This document shows positions 28,053 to 36,445 of a DNA stretch of 54,513 bases, in pieces. The translations under genes were made by a program, and so were the position numbers. Source of the DNA: a virus; IMG/VR virus record IMGVR_UViG_3300025652_000089, positions 1-54,513 of that record. One strand, given 5' to 3'. Below the pieces are notes generated by a model that was given only the letters and a program-made list of their open reading frames with translations, was not told where the DNA came from and did no database searches. The stretch's first letter is position 1; the number at the start of each line of letters is the position of its first letter.

Positions 28053-29774
28053 TTATCCATCGCAGCTAACACAGTTTTCATCTGTGGCACTCGCTGCAAT
28101 ATCCCCCCTAAGTACAGACTCGGTCCGAACATAGTACAGGGTCTTGATACCCTTCTTCCATGCGTCAAGGTGAACCTTGTTAATAAACTTGGGGTCAACC
28201 GTTGACGGGAACGCTAGGTTAAGGCTAACGCTCTGGTCTATGTACTGCTGACGTATACCAGCCTGACTTATAACCTCCAGCTGATTAATCTCCTTGAACG
28301 TCTTGAACACCTCCTTGGCTGGAATCTTATGCTTGCCAAGAAGAATACTGTCCAACTCCTTGATACCCTGCACAGAACCACCGTCCTCAAGAATCTTGTT
28401 CCACACCTTGTCGGTGTTTAGGTCGTGATACTTAAGCAGCCTTTCTAGGCTAGGATTCTTTCTAATAAACGTACCCTTGAGTGACTGCTCCGTAAAGACA
28501 TTGGCAGCCCAAGGCTCGATGCCAGGACTAACATTACCACTAAGTTTCGAGTTAGATACAGTGGGAGCAACAGCACGAAGGTGGGTGTTCCGCATTCCTG
28601 TACCAACGCACCAAAGCGGCTCACCGAAAGTTTCTGCAAGAGCCATAGAAGCTCTCTCTGTTTCAAGCTTGATTTGGCTAAAGATTCTACGAGTCTCGTA
28701 CTGCGATAGTAAGCCCTCGAAAGGTAGTCCCTTCTCCTGAAGGTAAGTATGCCATCCGAGTACTCCCAGTCCCAAGGCACGTCCCTTCTCAGCAGAACGC
28801 ACGGAGTTTTCAAATCCAATCTTTCCCTTCGCCTTCTGTATAAACTCCTCAAGTACCCCATCCAAGAACCATGTCGCATCATATATGAGGTTAGTGTCTT
28901 TCCATTCAGCATACTTCGCTAGGTTTAAACTTGAGAGGCAGCATACAAAGCTGTGGTTCTCATCGGTGTGTAAAGTAATCTCAGAACATATGTTAGTCAT
29001 GTGAACCTTCAGTCCGTTGTCCTTATACATCTCAGGGTTGTGCTTATTCACATTACCCTTGAACATTATGTACGGCTCACCAGTAGCTTTACGCTTCTGT
29101 AGTAGCTTACTCCATTTAGTTCTAGCCTCAACATCACCATCCATCAGCTTACGCATAAACTTGTCCCCAACAACAGCACACTGGTGTAGGTTAAGTGACT
29201 GTCGATTAACGTCACCCCTTGGCTCCCTAATCTCTAGCCAGTTCTCAAAGTCCTCGTGTTCTATGTTTAGGTTAACACTTGCGGCACCCCTCCTAACAGA
29301 CCCCTGGTTTGTGGCTAGTATACTGGAGTCGTATATCTTACAGAAGGGTACAACACCGTCTGATGTTCCGTTACCCTTTATGTTTGCACCAGCTGGTCGT
29401 ATCTGGTTTATACCAACACCGACACCACCACCGTGCTTGGCAAGCAGCATCATCTCTAGGTTCTTGCCACCGATGTCCGATATAGAATCAGCGACATCGA
29501 TACCAAAACAACTTATTGGTAGGCCCCTGTTTGTTCCCGTGTTAGAGAGTACAGGAGAGGCTAAGCAAAGCCAACCCTTCCATATATACTCAAAGAACTT
29601 TTCAGCCATCTCAGGACGCTCTAAATGCTCTGCAACGGTGTTAGCCACCCTCCAGTATGCATCCCTTGGTGTCTCATCGTTTATGAGGTAACCACCAGAT
29701 ATTGTTTTCTTGTATACCTCAGACTCAGCCCAATTAGGGTAGTCCTTACCCTTCACCCACTTGTGACTTGACAT
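28053..29774 (-). CDS. nrdA: Ribonucleotide reductase class I, alpha subunit
   Basis: 573 aa. Reduces ribonucleotides to deoxyribonucleotides for phage DNA synthesis, with the beta subunit coded just upstream. Seen: catalytic triad N261-C263-E265 in TNICSEI, redox cysteines C89 (PISCFG) and C278/C279, the radical-relay pair Y547-Y548 (TLYYVRT), and a C-terminal reducing pair C568-V-S-C571. At 573 aa it is much shorter than E. coli NrdA (761 aa) and lacks the N-terminal ATP-cone, so overall activity may not be shut down by dATP, which is typical of phage enzymes. Last gene of the minus arm. Confidence 0.95.
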   Translation of the reverse strand: MSSHKWVKGKDYPNWAESEVYKKTISGGYLINDETPRDAYWRVANTVAEHLERPEMAEKFFEYIWKGWLCLASPVLSNTGTNRGLPISCFGIDVADSISDIGGKNLEMMLLAKHGGGVGVGINQIRPAGANIKGNGTSDGVVPFCKIYDSSILATNQGSVRRGAASVNLNIEHEDFENWLEIREPRGDVNRQSLNLHQCAVVGDKFMRKLMDGDVEARTKWSKLLQKRKATGEPYIMFKGNVNKHNPEMYKDNGLKVHMTNICSEITLHTDENHSFVCCLSSLNLAKYAEWKDTNLIYDATWFLDGVLEEFIQKAKGKIGFENSVRSAEKGRALGLGVLGWHTYLQEKGLPFEGLLSQYETRRIFSQIKLETERASMALAETFGEPLWCVGTGMRNTHLRAVAPTVSNSKLSGNVSPGIEPWAANVFTEQSLKGTFIRKNPSLERLLKYHDLNTDKVWNKILEDGGSVQGIKELDSILLGKHKIPAKEVFKTFKEINQLEVISQAGIRQQYIDQSVSLNLAFPSTVDPKFINKVHLDAWKKGIKTLYYVRTESVLRGDIAASATDENCVSCDG

Positions 29775-29976
29775 CTTCTTTTTCTTTTTTGATTTGTTCT
29801 AGGTTCTTTTCTTTTAGGTCATCAAGTGCCTTGTCGTAGTCTGGCATCATCTTGATTAACTCAAGTGTACCAACCGACATCTCAGTTAGCCTGTTGTTCT
29901 CTGTTAGTACATGCTGCATGACACGGGTCAGTGACTCGACCTTCTTCTGCATTTCTATTAGTGTGCTTTCCTTCAT
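29746..29976 (-). CDS. Small coiled-coil protein between nrdB and nrdA
   Basis: 76 aa, helical and charged (Met-Lys-Glu-rich start, then VESLTRVMQHVLTENNRLTE and a Lys/Glu C-terminus). It begins 18 bases after nrdB and overlaps the nrdA start by 29 bases, so it is translated within the reductase operon. I do not recognise the family. Its fixed place between the two reductase genes suggests a link to that enzyme, but nothing in the sequence proves it. Confidence 0.65.
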   Translation of the reverse strand: MKESTLIEMQKKVESLTRVMQHVLTENNRLTEMSVGTLELIKMMPDYDKALDDLKEKNLEQIKKEKEDVKSQVGEG

Positions 29977-29994
29977 TTTATTAAATTTAATTAT

Positions 29995-30954
29995 TTACCA
30001 AATATCTTCAAAGTCCTCTCCCTCATTCGCCTTACTATAGTCTGTCGGGCGTATTGAAAAGAAATCAGTGTGGGTATGACCACCCGTAAGGTGATAAAAC
30101 CAATCAAGGTTAGAGGCAGCCTCCTCATCATACTTAAACGACTTCTTATATCCAAGCTCTTTAATTTTCTCATTTGTTCTTTTAATTATAAATTGTTTAA
30201 GGTCGTAAGCCTTTAGGTTCTCTAGGTCACCCATCTCAAACATTTTGTCTATGTACTTGTGTTCAAGCTCCATCATTATGACAGCAGCCTCAACAACCTC
30301 CTCCTCAACAAAAGACCTAAGCCCCTCGTCCTCCTCACACATCTGGTTAAACAACCTACAACCCATCTTGCTGTGCAGTGACTCATCACGCACACTCCAC
30401 TTCATCTGTTGTCCGATACCCTTAAGTAGATTTCGTAACTGAAAACTGTACAAAACGGCAAAAGCAGAGTATAGGCTAACACCTTCGGCAAAGGCACTAA
30501 ATACTGCGAGTGATTTAGCCATGTCAGAACGACTATTGGTATCCACAACCATGAGGTTATTAAAACGGTTGGCAGTAGCACTTTCGTGCAGAAATCCTTT
30601 AAAGTCATTTAGTCCTAGTGTTTCGTTTAAGTATGAGTAGGCTACAGCGTGGATGGTTTCCTGTGACCCAAACATCATAGCCATTTGTTGTATTTCGTGC
30701 TTCGGAAACCAAGACACAACATTCTGTGTCCAGTAGTCGGATACCGCACACTCTGTCTGTGCAAACCCTAGTAGTATGTTGCCAACCAAATTCTTTTCAG
30801 ATGTGGTTAGGTTTTCGTTCCAGTCCTTCACATCACCAGACATACTTATTTCTGTGTGTAACCAAAACGCTTGTGCTTGCTTCAGCCATCCCTCTGTGTA
30901 GTATTCAGGGTATTCAAATGGCTTGTATTCTATTCTCTTATCAAACAACCCCAT
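29995..30954 (-). CDS. nrdB: Ribonucleotide reductase class I, beta subunit
   Basis: 319 aa ferritin-like diiron (or dimanganese) protein that supplies the radical to NrdA. Metal ligands by alignment to known families: E68 (FAQTECAV), E99 and H102 (GSQETIHAVAY), E157 (AFAEGVSLY), E191 and H194 (VRDESLH). The radical tyrosine is present as Y106, four residues after H102. Ligand 1 is Glu, in a helix like that of Chlamydia-type proteins, instead of the Asp of E. coli NrdB, so metal preference cannot be assumed. C-terminus ends EGEDFEDIW, the acidic tail that docks on NrdA. Confidence 0.95.
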   Translation of the reverse strand: MGLFDKRIEYKPFEYPEYYTEGWLKQAQAFWLHTEISMSGDVKDWNENLTTSEKNLVGNILLGFAQTECAVSDYWTQNVVSWFPKHEIQQMAMMFGSQETIHAVAYSYLNETLGLNDFKGFLHESATANRFNNLMVVDTNSRSDMAKSLAVFSAFAEGVSLYSAFAVLYSFQLRNLLKGIGQQMKWSVRDESLHSKMGCRLFNQMCEEDEGLRSFVEEEVVEAAVIMMELEHKYIDKMFEMGDLENLKAYDLKQFIIKRTNEKIKELGYKKSFKYDEEAASNLDWFYHLTGGHTHTDFFSIRPTDYSKANEGEDFEDIW

Positions 30955-30955
30955 C

Positions 30956-31129
30956 TTAGTATCTATATATAGTTAGTGATATGTCTATGAACGGGATATA
31001 TACAACGTGAGTTGTCTGAGTAAACTCAGTTCCATCGTCATCACTACCCTCAAGTTCATAGCTTCTAAATCCCAATAGTATTCCAGGGTATAAGCCAATA
31101 CTTATTTCCCAGTCTGTTTTGTCTTGCAT
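30956..31129 (-). CDS. Small conserved phage protein (57 aa)
   Basis: Starts MQDKTDWEISIGLYPGILLG and ends YIPFIDISLTIYRY. Overlaps the start of nrdB's leader by none and the end of the upstream nuclease gene by 28 bases, i.e. it fills the 150-base gap before nrdB exactly. The pattern D-W-E-I-S-x-G-x-Y-P-G-I-L-x-G-x-R-S-Y recurs in my memory of small phage proteins near replication genes. Function unknown; no motif for an enzyme. Confidence 0.65.
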   Translation of the reverse strand: MQDKTDWEISIGLYPGILLGFRSYELEGSDDDGTEFTQTTHVVYIPFIDISLTIYRY

Positions 31130-31575
31130 TTTCTTTTTTCTTTTATTAATTCAATTACTTTATCACACTCTTTCTGATTCTGTGGCTTGTACAAAGTTAT
31201 TCCCTTTCGGTGTTCGTTTATGTACTTCTTAAACAACTTCCACCTCATCGGAAAGGATTCGTTAGCCCGACCCTTTGTCTCTATAATGAAGTCATCACCA
31301 ATAAAGTCTGGTGTATACTTGATGGGTAGTATCTTCTTGTTACCCCTGTCAACCATTTCATTCTTGCCATTGGCTTGCCTCTCATAGGCAGAGCTTTCAA
31401 ACATAAAACCATCCACCAGTATAAACGTCTCCCCCTCATATGCGGCCTTTATTCTAGCCTTCTTAAGGGCTATGTACATGTGCTTCTCAAGGCCAGATGC
31501 GAAGTTGATGCCGTCATGCATAACCTTCTTAGCCCTTACTGGCCCCCTCTTCTTACTCCTTCTCTTACGAATCAC
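31102..31575 (-). CDS. PD-(D/E)XK endonuclease, junction-resolving type (putative)
   Basis: 157 aa with a very basic N-terminus (MIRKRRSKKRGPVRAKK), FASGLEKHMYIALKKA, and the core YTPDFIGDDFIIETKGR (about 97-113) giving D, E and K of the PD-(D/E)XK nuclease fold. This layout resembles T7 endonuclease I and phage Holliday-junction resolvase-like nucleases, which trim branched DNA before packaging. It shares one base with the upstream gene. Substrate is inferred from the family. Confidence 0.7.
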   Translation of the reverse strand: MIRKRRSKKRGPVRAKKVMHDGINFASGLEKHMYIALKKARIKAAYEGETFILVDGFMFESSAYERQANGKNEMVDRGNKKILPIKYTPDFIGDDFIIETKGRANESFPMRWKLFKKYINEHRKGITLYKPQNQKECDKVIELIKEKRKCKTKQTGK

Positions 31576-31790
31576 TACAGTAGTATATCAATAAGCTTGT
31601 CTGACTTTTGTTTATCAAGCATCTTCTGCTTAATACACTCTAGGTATATCAGCGTGTCAGCTATTTCTTCTTGGGTGTGTTCAATCCATTCAACTATGGA
31701 TAGGTCTGCTTGGTCTACGGTCTTGCCGTATTTCTTGAGACCCTTTTCTTGTTGTCTATCGATTATAGACTTTATGTTGGTAGTAATCAT
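31575..31790 (-). CDS. MazG-like nucleotide pyrophosphohydrolase family protein (putative)
   Basis: 71 aa. Pattern RQQEKGLKKYGKTVDQADLS then EWIEHTQEEIADTLIYLECI, with the E-x-x-D cluster of all-alpha (MazG/dUTPase-like) NTP pyrophosphohydrolases. Only one half of the usual four-helix bundle is present, so it would need to dimerise or be inactive. Sits among nucleotide-metabolism and repair genes, which fits dNTP pool control. Confidence 0.55.
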   Translation of the reverse strand: MITTNIKSIIDRQQEKGLKKYGKTVDQADLSIVEWIEHTQEEIADTLIYLECIKQKMLDKQKSDKLIDILL

Positions 31791-31801
31791 AATTACCTGT
31801 T

Positions 31802-31906
31802 TTATTTTTTATTTACCTGTTTTGTCAAACAATTATAACAAATATATTTAGTCTTCAGTAACACTGGTATTTTGCTCCCACATACCTTACATTTTTTTGC
31901 CGTCAT
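31802..31906 (-). CDS. 34-aa zinc-ribbon microprotein
   Basis: Starts MTAKKCKVCGSKIPVLLKTK and continues YICYNCLTKQ. The two CxxC pairs (C6/C9 and C23/C26) make a minimal zinc ribbon. The start overlaps the stop of the upstream 114-aa gene as ATGA, which argues for real, coupled translation. Could bind nucleic acid or a partner protein; function unknown. Confidence 0.65.
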   Translation of the reverse strand: MTAKKCKVCGSKIPVLLKTKYICYNCLTKQVNKK

Positions 31907-32247
31907 ATTAAATCTTTAATCGGTAGGAGTATACCCTTGCTTGTGTCACTGTCACCTCCCCTTACATCTCTATTTGTTCCGATGTATCTTCTGCACCTAT
32001 CCTTAAGGTCTGACAAAGATATCAATACAAATGAGCGAGAAATAGCAAAGCAATAAAAGTCTGACTGTGTCTTAGATATTCCGCTAGGCTTTCCTCTGCT
32101 CTCGTACTCCACAAACACATTGCCAGTCTTGTGTGCCATTAGGTCATACTTAATCTCTATCTTAGAGTTAGACAGGATGTCACTAAGCTCAGACTCCTTC
32201 AGCTCACCAACCACTAGGTCGTACTTAAAGTCGTTGTTGTGTTTCAT
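31903..32247 (-). CDS. Putative PD-(D/E)XK-like phage nuclease
   Basis: 114 aa. The sequence SKIEIKYDLMAHKTGNVFVE then YESRGKPSGISKTQSDFYCF is a recognisable conserved phage pattern with an E-x-K pair and downstream R-G-K-P-S-G-I, related to restriction-endonuclease-like proteins. Starts inside the upstream stop (ATGA) and hands over to the zinc microprotein in the same way. Nuclease activity is inferred; no first catalytic Asp is certain. Confidence 0.55.
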   Translation of the reverse strand: MKHNNDFKYDLVVGELKESELSDILSNSKIEIKYDLMAHKTGNVFVEYESRGKPSGISKTQSDFYCFAISRSFVLISLSDLKDRCRRYIGTNRDVRGGDSDTSKGILLPIKDLI

Positions 32248-32504
32248 AACTCCCAGTCAAAGGTCTCTGCCCATATAGGTGTCTTCTCACCAACGTATGC
32301 ACCAAACGTGTTAAACTCTAGGTACTCTGTAGCCTCCTCGTCATCCATGCCCTCCTTAACCATTACCTTTATGCACTCGTTTCTGGAGTACACAACCTTC
32401 CATGCGTTTGGTTCAAACCCTATGATAGCATCGTCAAGTCCATCAGCGAAAAGGATGTCATCCGTATCCCCGTAGTGTTCTAATATTAATTCTTTTAATT
32501 TCAT
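32244..32504 (-). CDS. Conserved phage protein with YLEFNTFGAYVGE motif
   Basis: 86 aa from the ATG at 32,504 (a longer 94-aa form from 32,528 would overlap the upstream gene by 22 bases; the later start leaves a 2-base gap and matches the usual MKLKELI-like N-terminus). It has HYGDTDDILFADGLDDAIIG and EEATEYLEFNTFGAYVGEKT, a pattern widespread in phages. I recall no proven function. Very acidic. Confidence 0.7.
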   Translation of the reverse strand: MKLKELILEHYGDTDDILFADGLDDAIIGFEPNAWKVVYSRNECIKVMVKEGMDDEEATEYLEFNTFGAYVGEKTPIWAETFDWEL

Positions 32505-32506
32505 TT

Positions 32507-32716
32507 TTAGTTTTTTAAAATATCCCAACCATATTTTTGGTCGTACTTCTTGATTAATCTAGTCATTTTGTTTTCAAGTAATATTTCAAAAACTCCACGA
32601 CCAACCTTGAAGTCATGTGAAACATAGACAACCTTGTATTCTTTATCCAACTTAACTTTTTTAGACATAGACTTGTGAAACCTCACAGTGTCTCCAGGCT
32701 TTAGGTTGTTTTTCAT
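32507..32716 (-). CDS. Hypothetical small SH3-like protein
   Basis: 69 aa. NLKPGDTVRFHKSMSKKVKL then KEYKVVYVSHDFKVGRGVFE suggests a short beta-barrel (KOW/SH3-like: 'L.PGD.V......L...Y.V..'). Overlaps the upstream gene by 4 bases. Function unknown. Confidence 0.55.
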   Translation of the reverse strand: MKNNLKPGDTVRFHKSMSKKVKLDKEYKVVYVSHDFKVGRGVFEILLENKMTRLIKKYDQKYGWDILKN

Positions 32717-32955
32717 GGTTTAAAATTAATAGTGCTAAGAAATCCTTTAAGCTCAGATGCGCATTTTAGTAAATGCTTTTTCGTTAATTTTTTCTGTTTA
32801 ACACAATTTACATAACGCTCGTAAACCTCAAAGTCCGACATTGTACATTGCTTAAAAATGGTAAACCACCCATGCGTGTTTTCTTCAACATTGCCATCGT
32901 GTAAATTAAAAAACTGTTGTTCTTCATTAAATTCTAATCTATAAGTTTGTTCCAT
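32713..32955 (-). CDS. Hypothetical protein (80 aa)
   Basis: Starts MEQTYRLEFNEEQQFFNLHD, acidic N-terminal half and Lys-rich C-terminal half. Overlaps its downstream neighbour by 4 bases and begins 3 bases after the metallophosphoesterase stop. I do not recognise it. Operon position between DNA-processing genes is the only functional hint. Confidence 0.55.
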   Translation of the reverse strand: MEQTYRLEFNEEQQFFNLHDGNVEENTHGWFTIFKQCTMSDFEVYERYVNCVKQKKLTKKHLLKCASELKGFLSTINFKP

Positions 32956-32958
32956 TAT

Positions 32959-34131
32959 TTAAAAGTTATGTGTTAGTCTACACACCTGACCGTTCTCTGG
33001 GTGGTGGATGAACGCCTCAAGTGCAACCTTAGCACCCGTGTAACCGTTGTCTGCATGCCACCTATCTGTACCACTAGGTGAGCGTAAGTATTCCACCGTC
33101 ATACCTATGTAGTCCTTACCACTCCTGAACTTAAAGTAGTCCTTGTGGTGTATGTGGTGTAGGTATCCGTACCTGTACTTGGTCTCGTACCAAATCTTAG
33201 AACTCTCGTGTGCTGAAAGGTATGGTATCTGGTCTATCTTACATCCATCACCGTGGCTAAACATCATCATGTTCTTACCATAACTTGTGTACTTCCTGTG
33301 GTTGTTATCCACGTTGAATATAATGTTCTTGTTGTTGTGGAAGTAACACTGAACTGCATCTGCCAGCATAAAGCCAGTCATGTAGTCGTGGTTAGACGGG
33401 CAGTGGATAACCTCTACATCGGCTATACTTGAAAGCATATTTATAATGTGACAGTATACACCCCTTGCTATCTTAAAGTTGTCGTACCACATACCATCGG
33501 TGTCCTGTGGTGTACCACTCGTTGTGGTTCTAGTCTTTGCGTTGTCGATGTGTAGAACATCGTTACCAATGATAAAGAATATCTTATCTATATTGTATGG
33601 CTGAGACTTATCAATCAAGTCCATGCTACCCCTTATAGCCCTGTCGATTGCCATGTCAACATTGTAGGTGTCATTAGCACCGTCCTTTGTTGCCAACTTT
33701 CCTATGTGTAGGTCAGCTATATCCAAAACCAAGCAGTGGGGGTCTTTGTTTTTCTTTCTTTTATACCTGTCAACCTTTGGGGATAATTTCTTCATCTCGT
33801 CCATCATCTCAGTCCTTATCTGCTCGTAGTCAACAGACTCAGCGTTCTTGTAATCTGGGTTGACAACCAAGGTTGATGTCCCTGTTACCTTGTCCTTGAC
33901 CCAAGACAGTTTCCAATTATCACTAGGGTTTAGGTTGTTCCTGTGCATGGACTCGTCCACTATAGATGGACTAATTATATCGTTCTTCCTAATCCACCTA
34001 CCAAATGATGATACTACTATGTCATCATTGGGGTACTTAGAACTCAACATCTGTGCTATTCTGTCTGAGCCGTAACCAGTGTCTTCTCTGATAGACTTGA
34101 CTTCGTCTGTGTATTGTGTGTACTTACTCAT
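32959..34131 (-). CDS. Metallophosphoesterase with N-terminal HTH (DNA-processing)
   Basis: 390 aa calcineurin-like phosphoesterase. Metal-binding motifs in order: DIADLHIG (D-x-H), IGNDVLH (GD/ND-type second motif), CPSNHD (GNHD variant with Ser for Gly), FSHGD, and LHHIHHKD (GHxH type with His for Gly). The N-terminal 60 residues hold a helix-turn-helix-like segment (SDRIAQMLSSKYPNDDIVVS). This family is close to SbcD/Mre11-type nucleases and is common in phages beside primase-helicase genes. Likely a nuclease or phosphodiesterase in replication or host DNA breakdown; the exact substrate is unknown. Confidence 0.8.
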   Translation of the reverse strand: MSKYTQYTDEVKSIREDTGYGSDRIAQMLSSKYPNDDIVVSSFGRWIRKNDIISPSIVDESMHRNNLNPSDNWKLSWVKDKVTGTSTLVVNPDYKNAESVDYEQIRTEMMDEMKKLSPKVDRYKRKKNKDPHCLVLDIADLHIGKLATKDGANDTYNVDMAIDRAIRGSMDLIDKSQPYNIDKIFFIIGNDVLHIDNAKTRTTTSGTPQDTDGMWYDNFKIARGVYCHIINMLSSIADVEVIHCPSNHDYMTGFMLADAVQCYFHNNKNIIFNVDNNHRKYTSYGKNMMMFSHGDGCKIDQIPYLSAHESSKIWYETKYRYGYLHHIHHKDYFKFRSGKDYIGMTVEYLRSPSGTDRWHADNGYTGAKVALEAFIHHPENGQVCRLTHNF

Positions 34132-34396
34132 CTTTTTTGTTATTTAAAAACTTATTATAATAATACAATCTAAACTCATAGGTCTTTTTCCAAATCTCAA
34201 CCTTGCCGTATGTATCAGGAGACTTATTAGACTTCTTATTTATTCTTATCTCCACATACCACTTAGATATTCCATAACCAGCACTTAACGGTGCTACGCA
34301 TATCCCGTTAGCTATACACCAAGACGATGCCTTCATCTCTAAATCGGTAGGTAGGTACGACCCCATCGGCTGCTTGTCTTTTATCTTTATTCCCAA
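34124..34396 (-). CDS. Hypothetical protein downstream of helicase
   Basis: 90 aa, basic, aromatic-rich (SKWYVEIRINKKSNKSPDTY, WKKTYEFRLYYYNKFLNNKK). Overlaps the helicase end by 10 bases and the next gene by 8, so it is part of the replication operon. The beta-rich, basic character would suit a nucleic-acid binding protein, but I recognise no family. Confidence 0.55.
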   Translation of the reverse strand: MGIKIKDKQPMGSYLPTDLEMKASSWCIANGICVAPLSAGYGISKWYVEIRINKKSNKSPDTYGKVEIWKKTYEFRLYYYNKFLNNKKDE

Positions 34397-36099
34397 GGCA
34401 TTGGCTCGTTTGAAACGTCTGGGTTGTCCTTTGGTATAAACCCACCACTGTTTCTATCCCAGTGAAAGTGAGCCTCTGCACCGTTCTCACCAAGGTTCTG
34501 AAACTTAACCTTCAACACCTTAGCCTTAACAGTTTTCTCCTCGTAGTTTCTATGCACCAATATACCGTGATAAGATGCATCATACCATTCACCACCACCC
34601 TTTATGTTATACATATTTGGTTCCTCCATTACACCGTCTTGTCCACGGTACATCTTGGTTGGGTGTGCTACAATAATAACCAACACATCGTACTTCTTTG
34701 CGAACACCTCTATCTTAGATAGGTATTCCATTGTATACACGTTTACATCGCTGAGGGAGTCGTTAGACCTTATCTTATTGTAAGGGTCTAGAACTAAGCA
34801 TTTTATACCCTTACGCTTCACTAACTCTGCACCCTTCAACAGCATCTCTTCTAATTTGTATTTCTCTACATCGATAAAGTAAAAGTTGTCATTCACGACC
34901 TCAGATACCTCTTTCCACTTACCAGTGTTGATGTCCTTGACCGTGGGCATACCACCCCATATCTTACGCATTAACTTATGTGCGTGTAGATACGTTGGAG
35001 CATTCTCAGGAGACGCAAAAGCAGTCTTCCAACCATACAACTTATTGTATCCCACAACCATTTGGTCAACAAAGTCAGACTTACCACTGCTAGGGATACC
35101 AGTAACAGTAATAAACTGACCAGTATATGTACTGAATATATTATCAAAGTTTTCCAAACCAATTTGGTAACCCTTCTTAAAGCCATTCTTAACAAACTCA
35201 ATAATATCATCCTCTATGTCGTTAAATGTTACCACGTTCTCTAACGGAACCTGTTTCGCTGTCGTTAAACGTGCGGTGAGTGCCTCCCTACCGTGCTTAA
35301 TAAGATACTCGTTAGCATCTTTACAGCCATCAAAGTCTACAATCCAACACAACTCAGCTCCAAACCGTCTAATTAACTCTGTCTGTAAGGCTATGCCAGC
35401 CTCGTCACAATCAACGGCAATAATTATCTTTTCCTTATCCTCAAAATAGTCGATACAGTTATCTAGGTAGTCTAGATTGTTTGAATTAAGAGTTGCACCG
35501 TTCGGTACACTTACAACGCTCTTGTATCCAGACTCATGTATTGCGCAAACATCCATCTCTCCCTCAACTATCATCACGGTGTCGTGTCCAACGGTGCTGT
35601 CTATGTTATAGAACACCTTCTCTGCACCCTTGTATAGCTTAAAGTTTTTGCGTCCGTCACGGTACTTCACGTTGACCAACTCATCGCCTATGAAGTAATT
35701 AAAATGTATTGTGTTCTCGTCTTGACCAGTCTGTGGCATCCATTCAACACCCTCACTAATCATTAGGTCATCCAGTGTTTGCTTAGATATACCACGGGAA
35801 CCAAACCAAGACTCAACCTTAGTATCAACCTCTCTTATCTTTATCTTTGGTGGCTTTTCATATACCTTAGTAATCTCACCCCTTCTCTCGTATGTGTGCA
35901 ACTGAAAGGATGTGTCACAGTTATGGCAAGTACCTAGCCCTCTCTCCCAGTCGTAGGAGGCACACTTCAGCTTTTGATTAGCTGGTTTTCGGTCATGAGA
36001 ACACAGAGGACAAATCCCCTGTGTTTTTCCCGTTTCCAGACCGTGCTGATTGAACTTGTCAATCTTGAATCCATTGATTTCGGTGTCTGTAACTTTCAT
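34387..36099 (-). CDS. Primase-helicase (T7 gp4/Twinkle type)
   Basis: 570 aa, both replication enzymes in one chain. Zinc-binding domain: C30-P-L-C33 and C58-H-N-C61 with an extra Cys at 46. TOPRIM primase core: VEGEMD (178-183) and VDCDEAG (229-235). RecA-like helicase: Walker A GIPSSGKS (334-341), Walker B LVLDPYN, and VIIVAHPTKM before the C-terminus. It unwinds DNA 5' to 3' and primes the lagging strand. Start is 3 bases after the SSB-like gene. No phage DNA polymerase accompanies it, so it must work with the host polymerase or one coded in the missing stretch. Confidence 0.92.
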   Translation of the reverse strand: MKVTDTEINGFKIDKFNQHGLETGKTQGICPLCSHDRKPANQKLKCASYDWERGLGTCHNCDTSFQLHTYERRGEITKVYEKPPKIKIREVDTKVESWFGSRGISKQTLDDLMISEGVEWMPQTGQDENTIHFNYFIGDELVNVKYRDGRKNFKLYKGAEKVFYNIDSTVGHDTVMIVEGEMDVCAIHESGYKSVVSVPNGATLNSNNLDYLDNCIDYFEDKEKIIIAVDCDEAGIALQTELIRRFGAELCWIVDFDGCKDANEYLIKHGREALTARLTTAKQVPLENVVTFNDIEDDIIEFVKNGFKKGYQIGLENFDNIFSTYTGQFITVTGIPSSGKSDFVDQMVVGYNKLYGWKTAFASPENAPTYLHAHKLMRKIWGGMPTVKDINTGKWKEVSEVVNDNFYFIDVEKYKLEEMLLKGAELVKRKGIKCLVLDPYNKIRSNDSLSDVNVYTMEYLSKIEVFAKKYDVLVIIVAHPTKMYRGQDGVMEEPNMYNIKGGGEWYDASYHGILVHRNYEEKTVKAKVLKVKFQNLGENGAEAHFHWDRNSGGFIPKDNPDVSNEPMPWE

Positions 36100-36101
36100 G
36101 G

Positions 36102-36404
36102 TTAGAATGGTAAGTCGTCCTCCTCTTTGGCTTCAACCTTTGGTTTAGACGTTGGTCTCTCATTCAATCCAGAGTCACCCTCATCCATCCACACAATCCT
36201 GTGATTACCGAGGTATATTACTGGCTCCTTCGACAAACGCTCCTCCTTAGATGGGTTTACGGTTATCGAACCGTTGTTTTGAAACTGGTCTGCATCGGTG
36301 TCTACCAATATCTTGTAGTTAAGGTATAAGCCCTTAGCACCCTTGACTAATTTCTGTTTAGGAATTTCTGCCACGTTAAGGCTTCCTGTTGCTAGAATTT
36401 TCAT
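36102..36404 (-). CDS. ssb: Single-stranded DNA-binding protein (SSB-like)
   Basis: 100 aa with an N-terminal OB-like beta segment (KILATGSLNVAEIPKQKLVK, LYLNYKILVD) and an acidic tail ending EEDDLPF, the protein-recruiting tip of Bacteroidota SSBs. Shorter than cellular SSB (about 110-180 aa). It lies directly before the primase-helicase, whose activity SSBs usually support. The identification relies mostly on the C-terminal tip and context. Confidence 0.75.
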   Translation of the reverse strand: MKILATGSLNVAEIPKQKLVKGAKGLYLNYKILVDTDADQFQNNGSITVNPSKEERLSKEPVIYLGNHRIVWMDEGDSGLNERPTSKPKVEAKEEDDLPF

Positions 36405-36445
36405 AATAAAATAAAATTAAATAAATAAATAAAAATAAATAAGAA

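Noticed and set aside
33300-33320. DnaA-box-like TTATCCACG as replication origin
   Set aside because: Single imperfect copy within the metallophosphoesterase coding sequence; no cluster of boxes.
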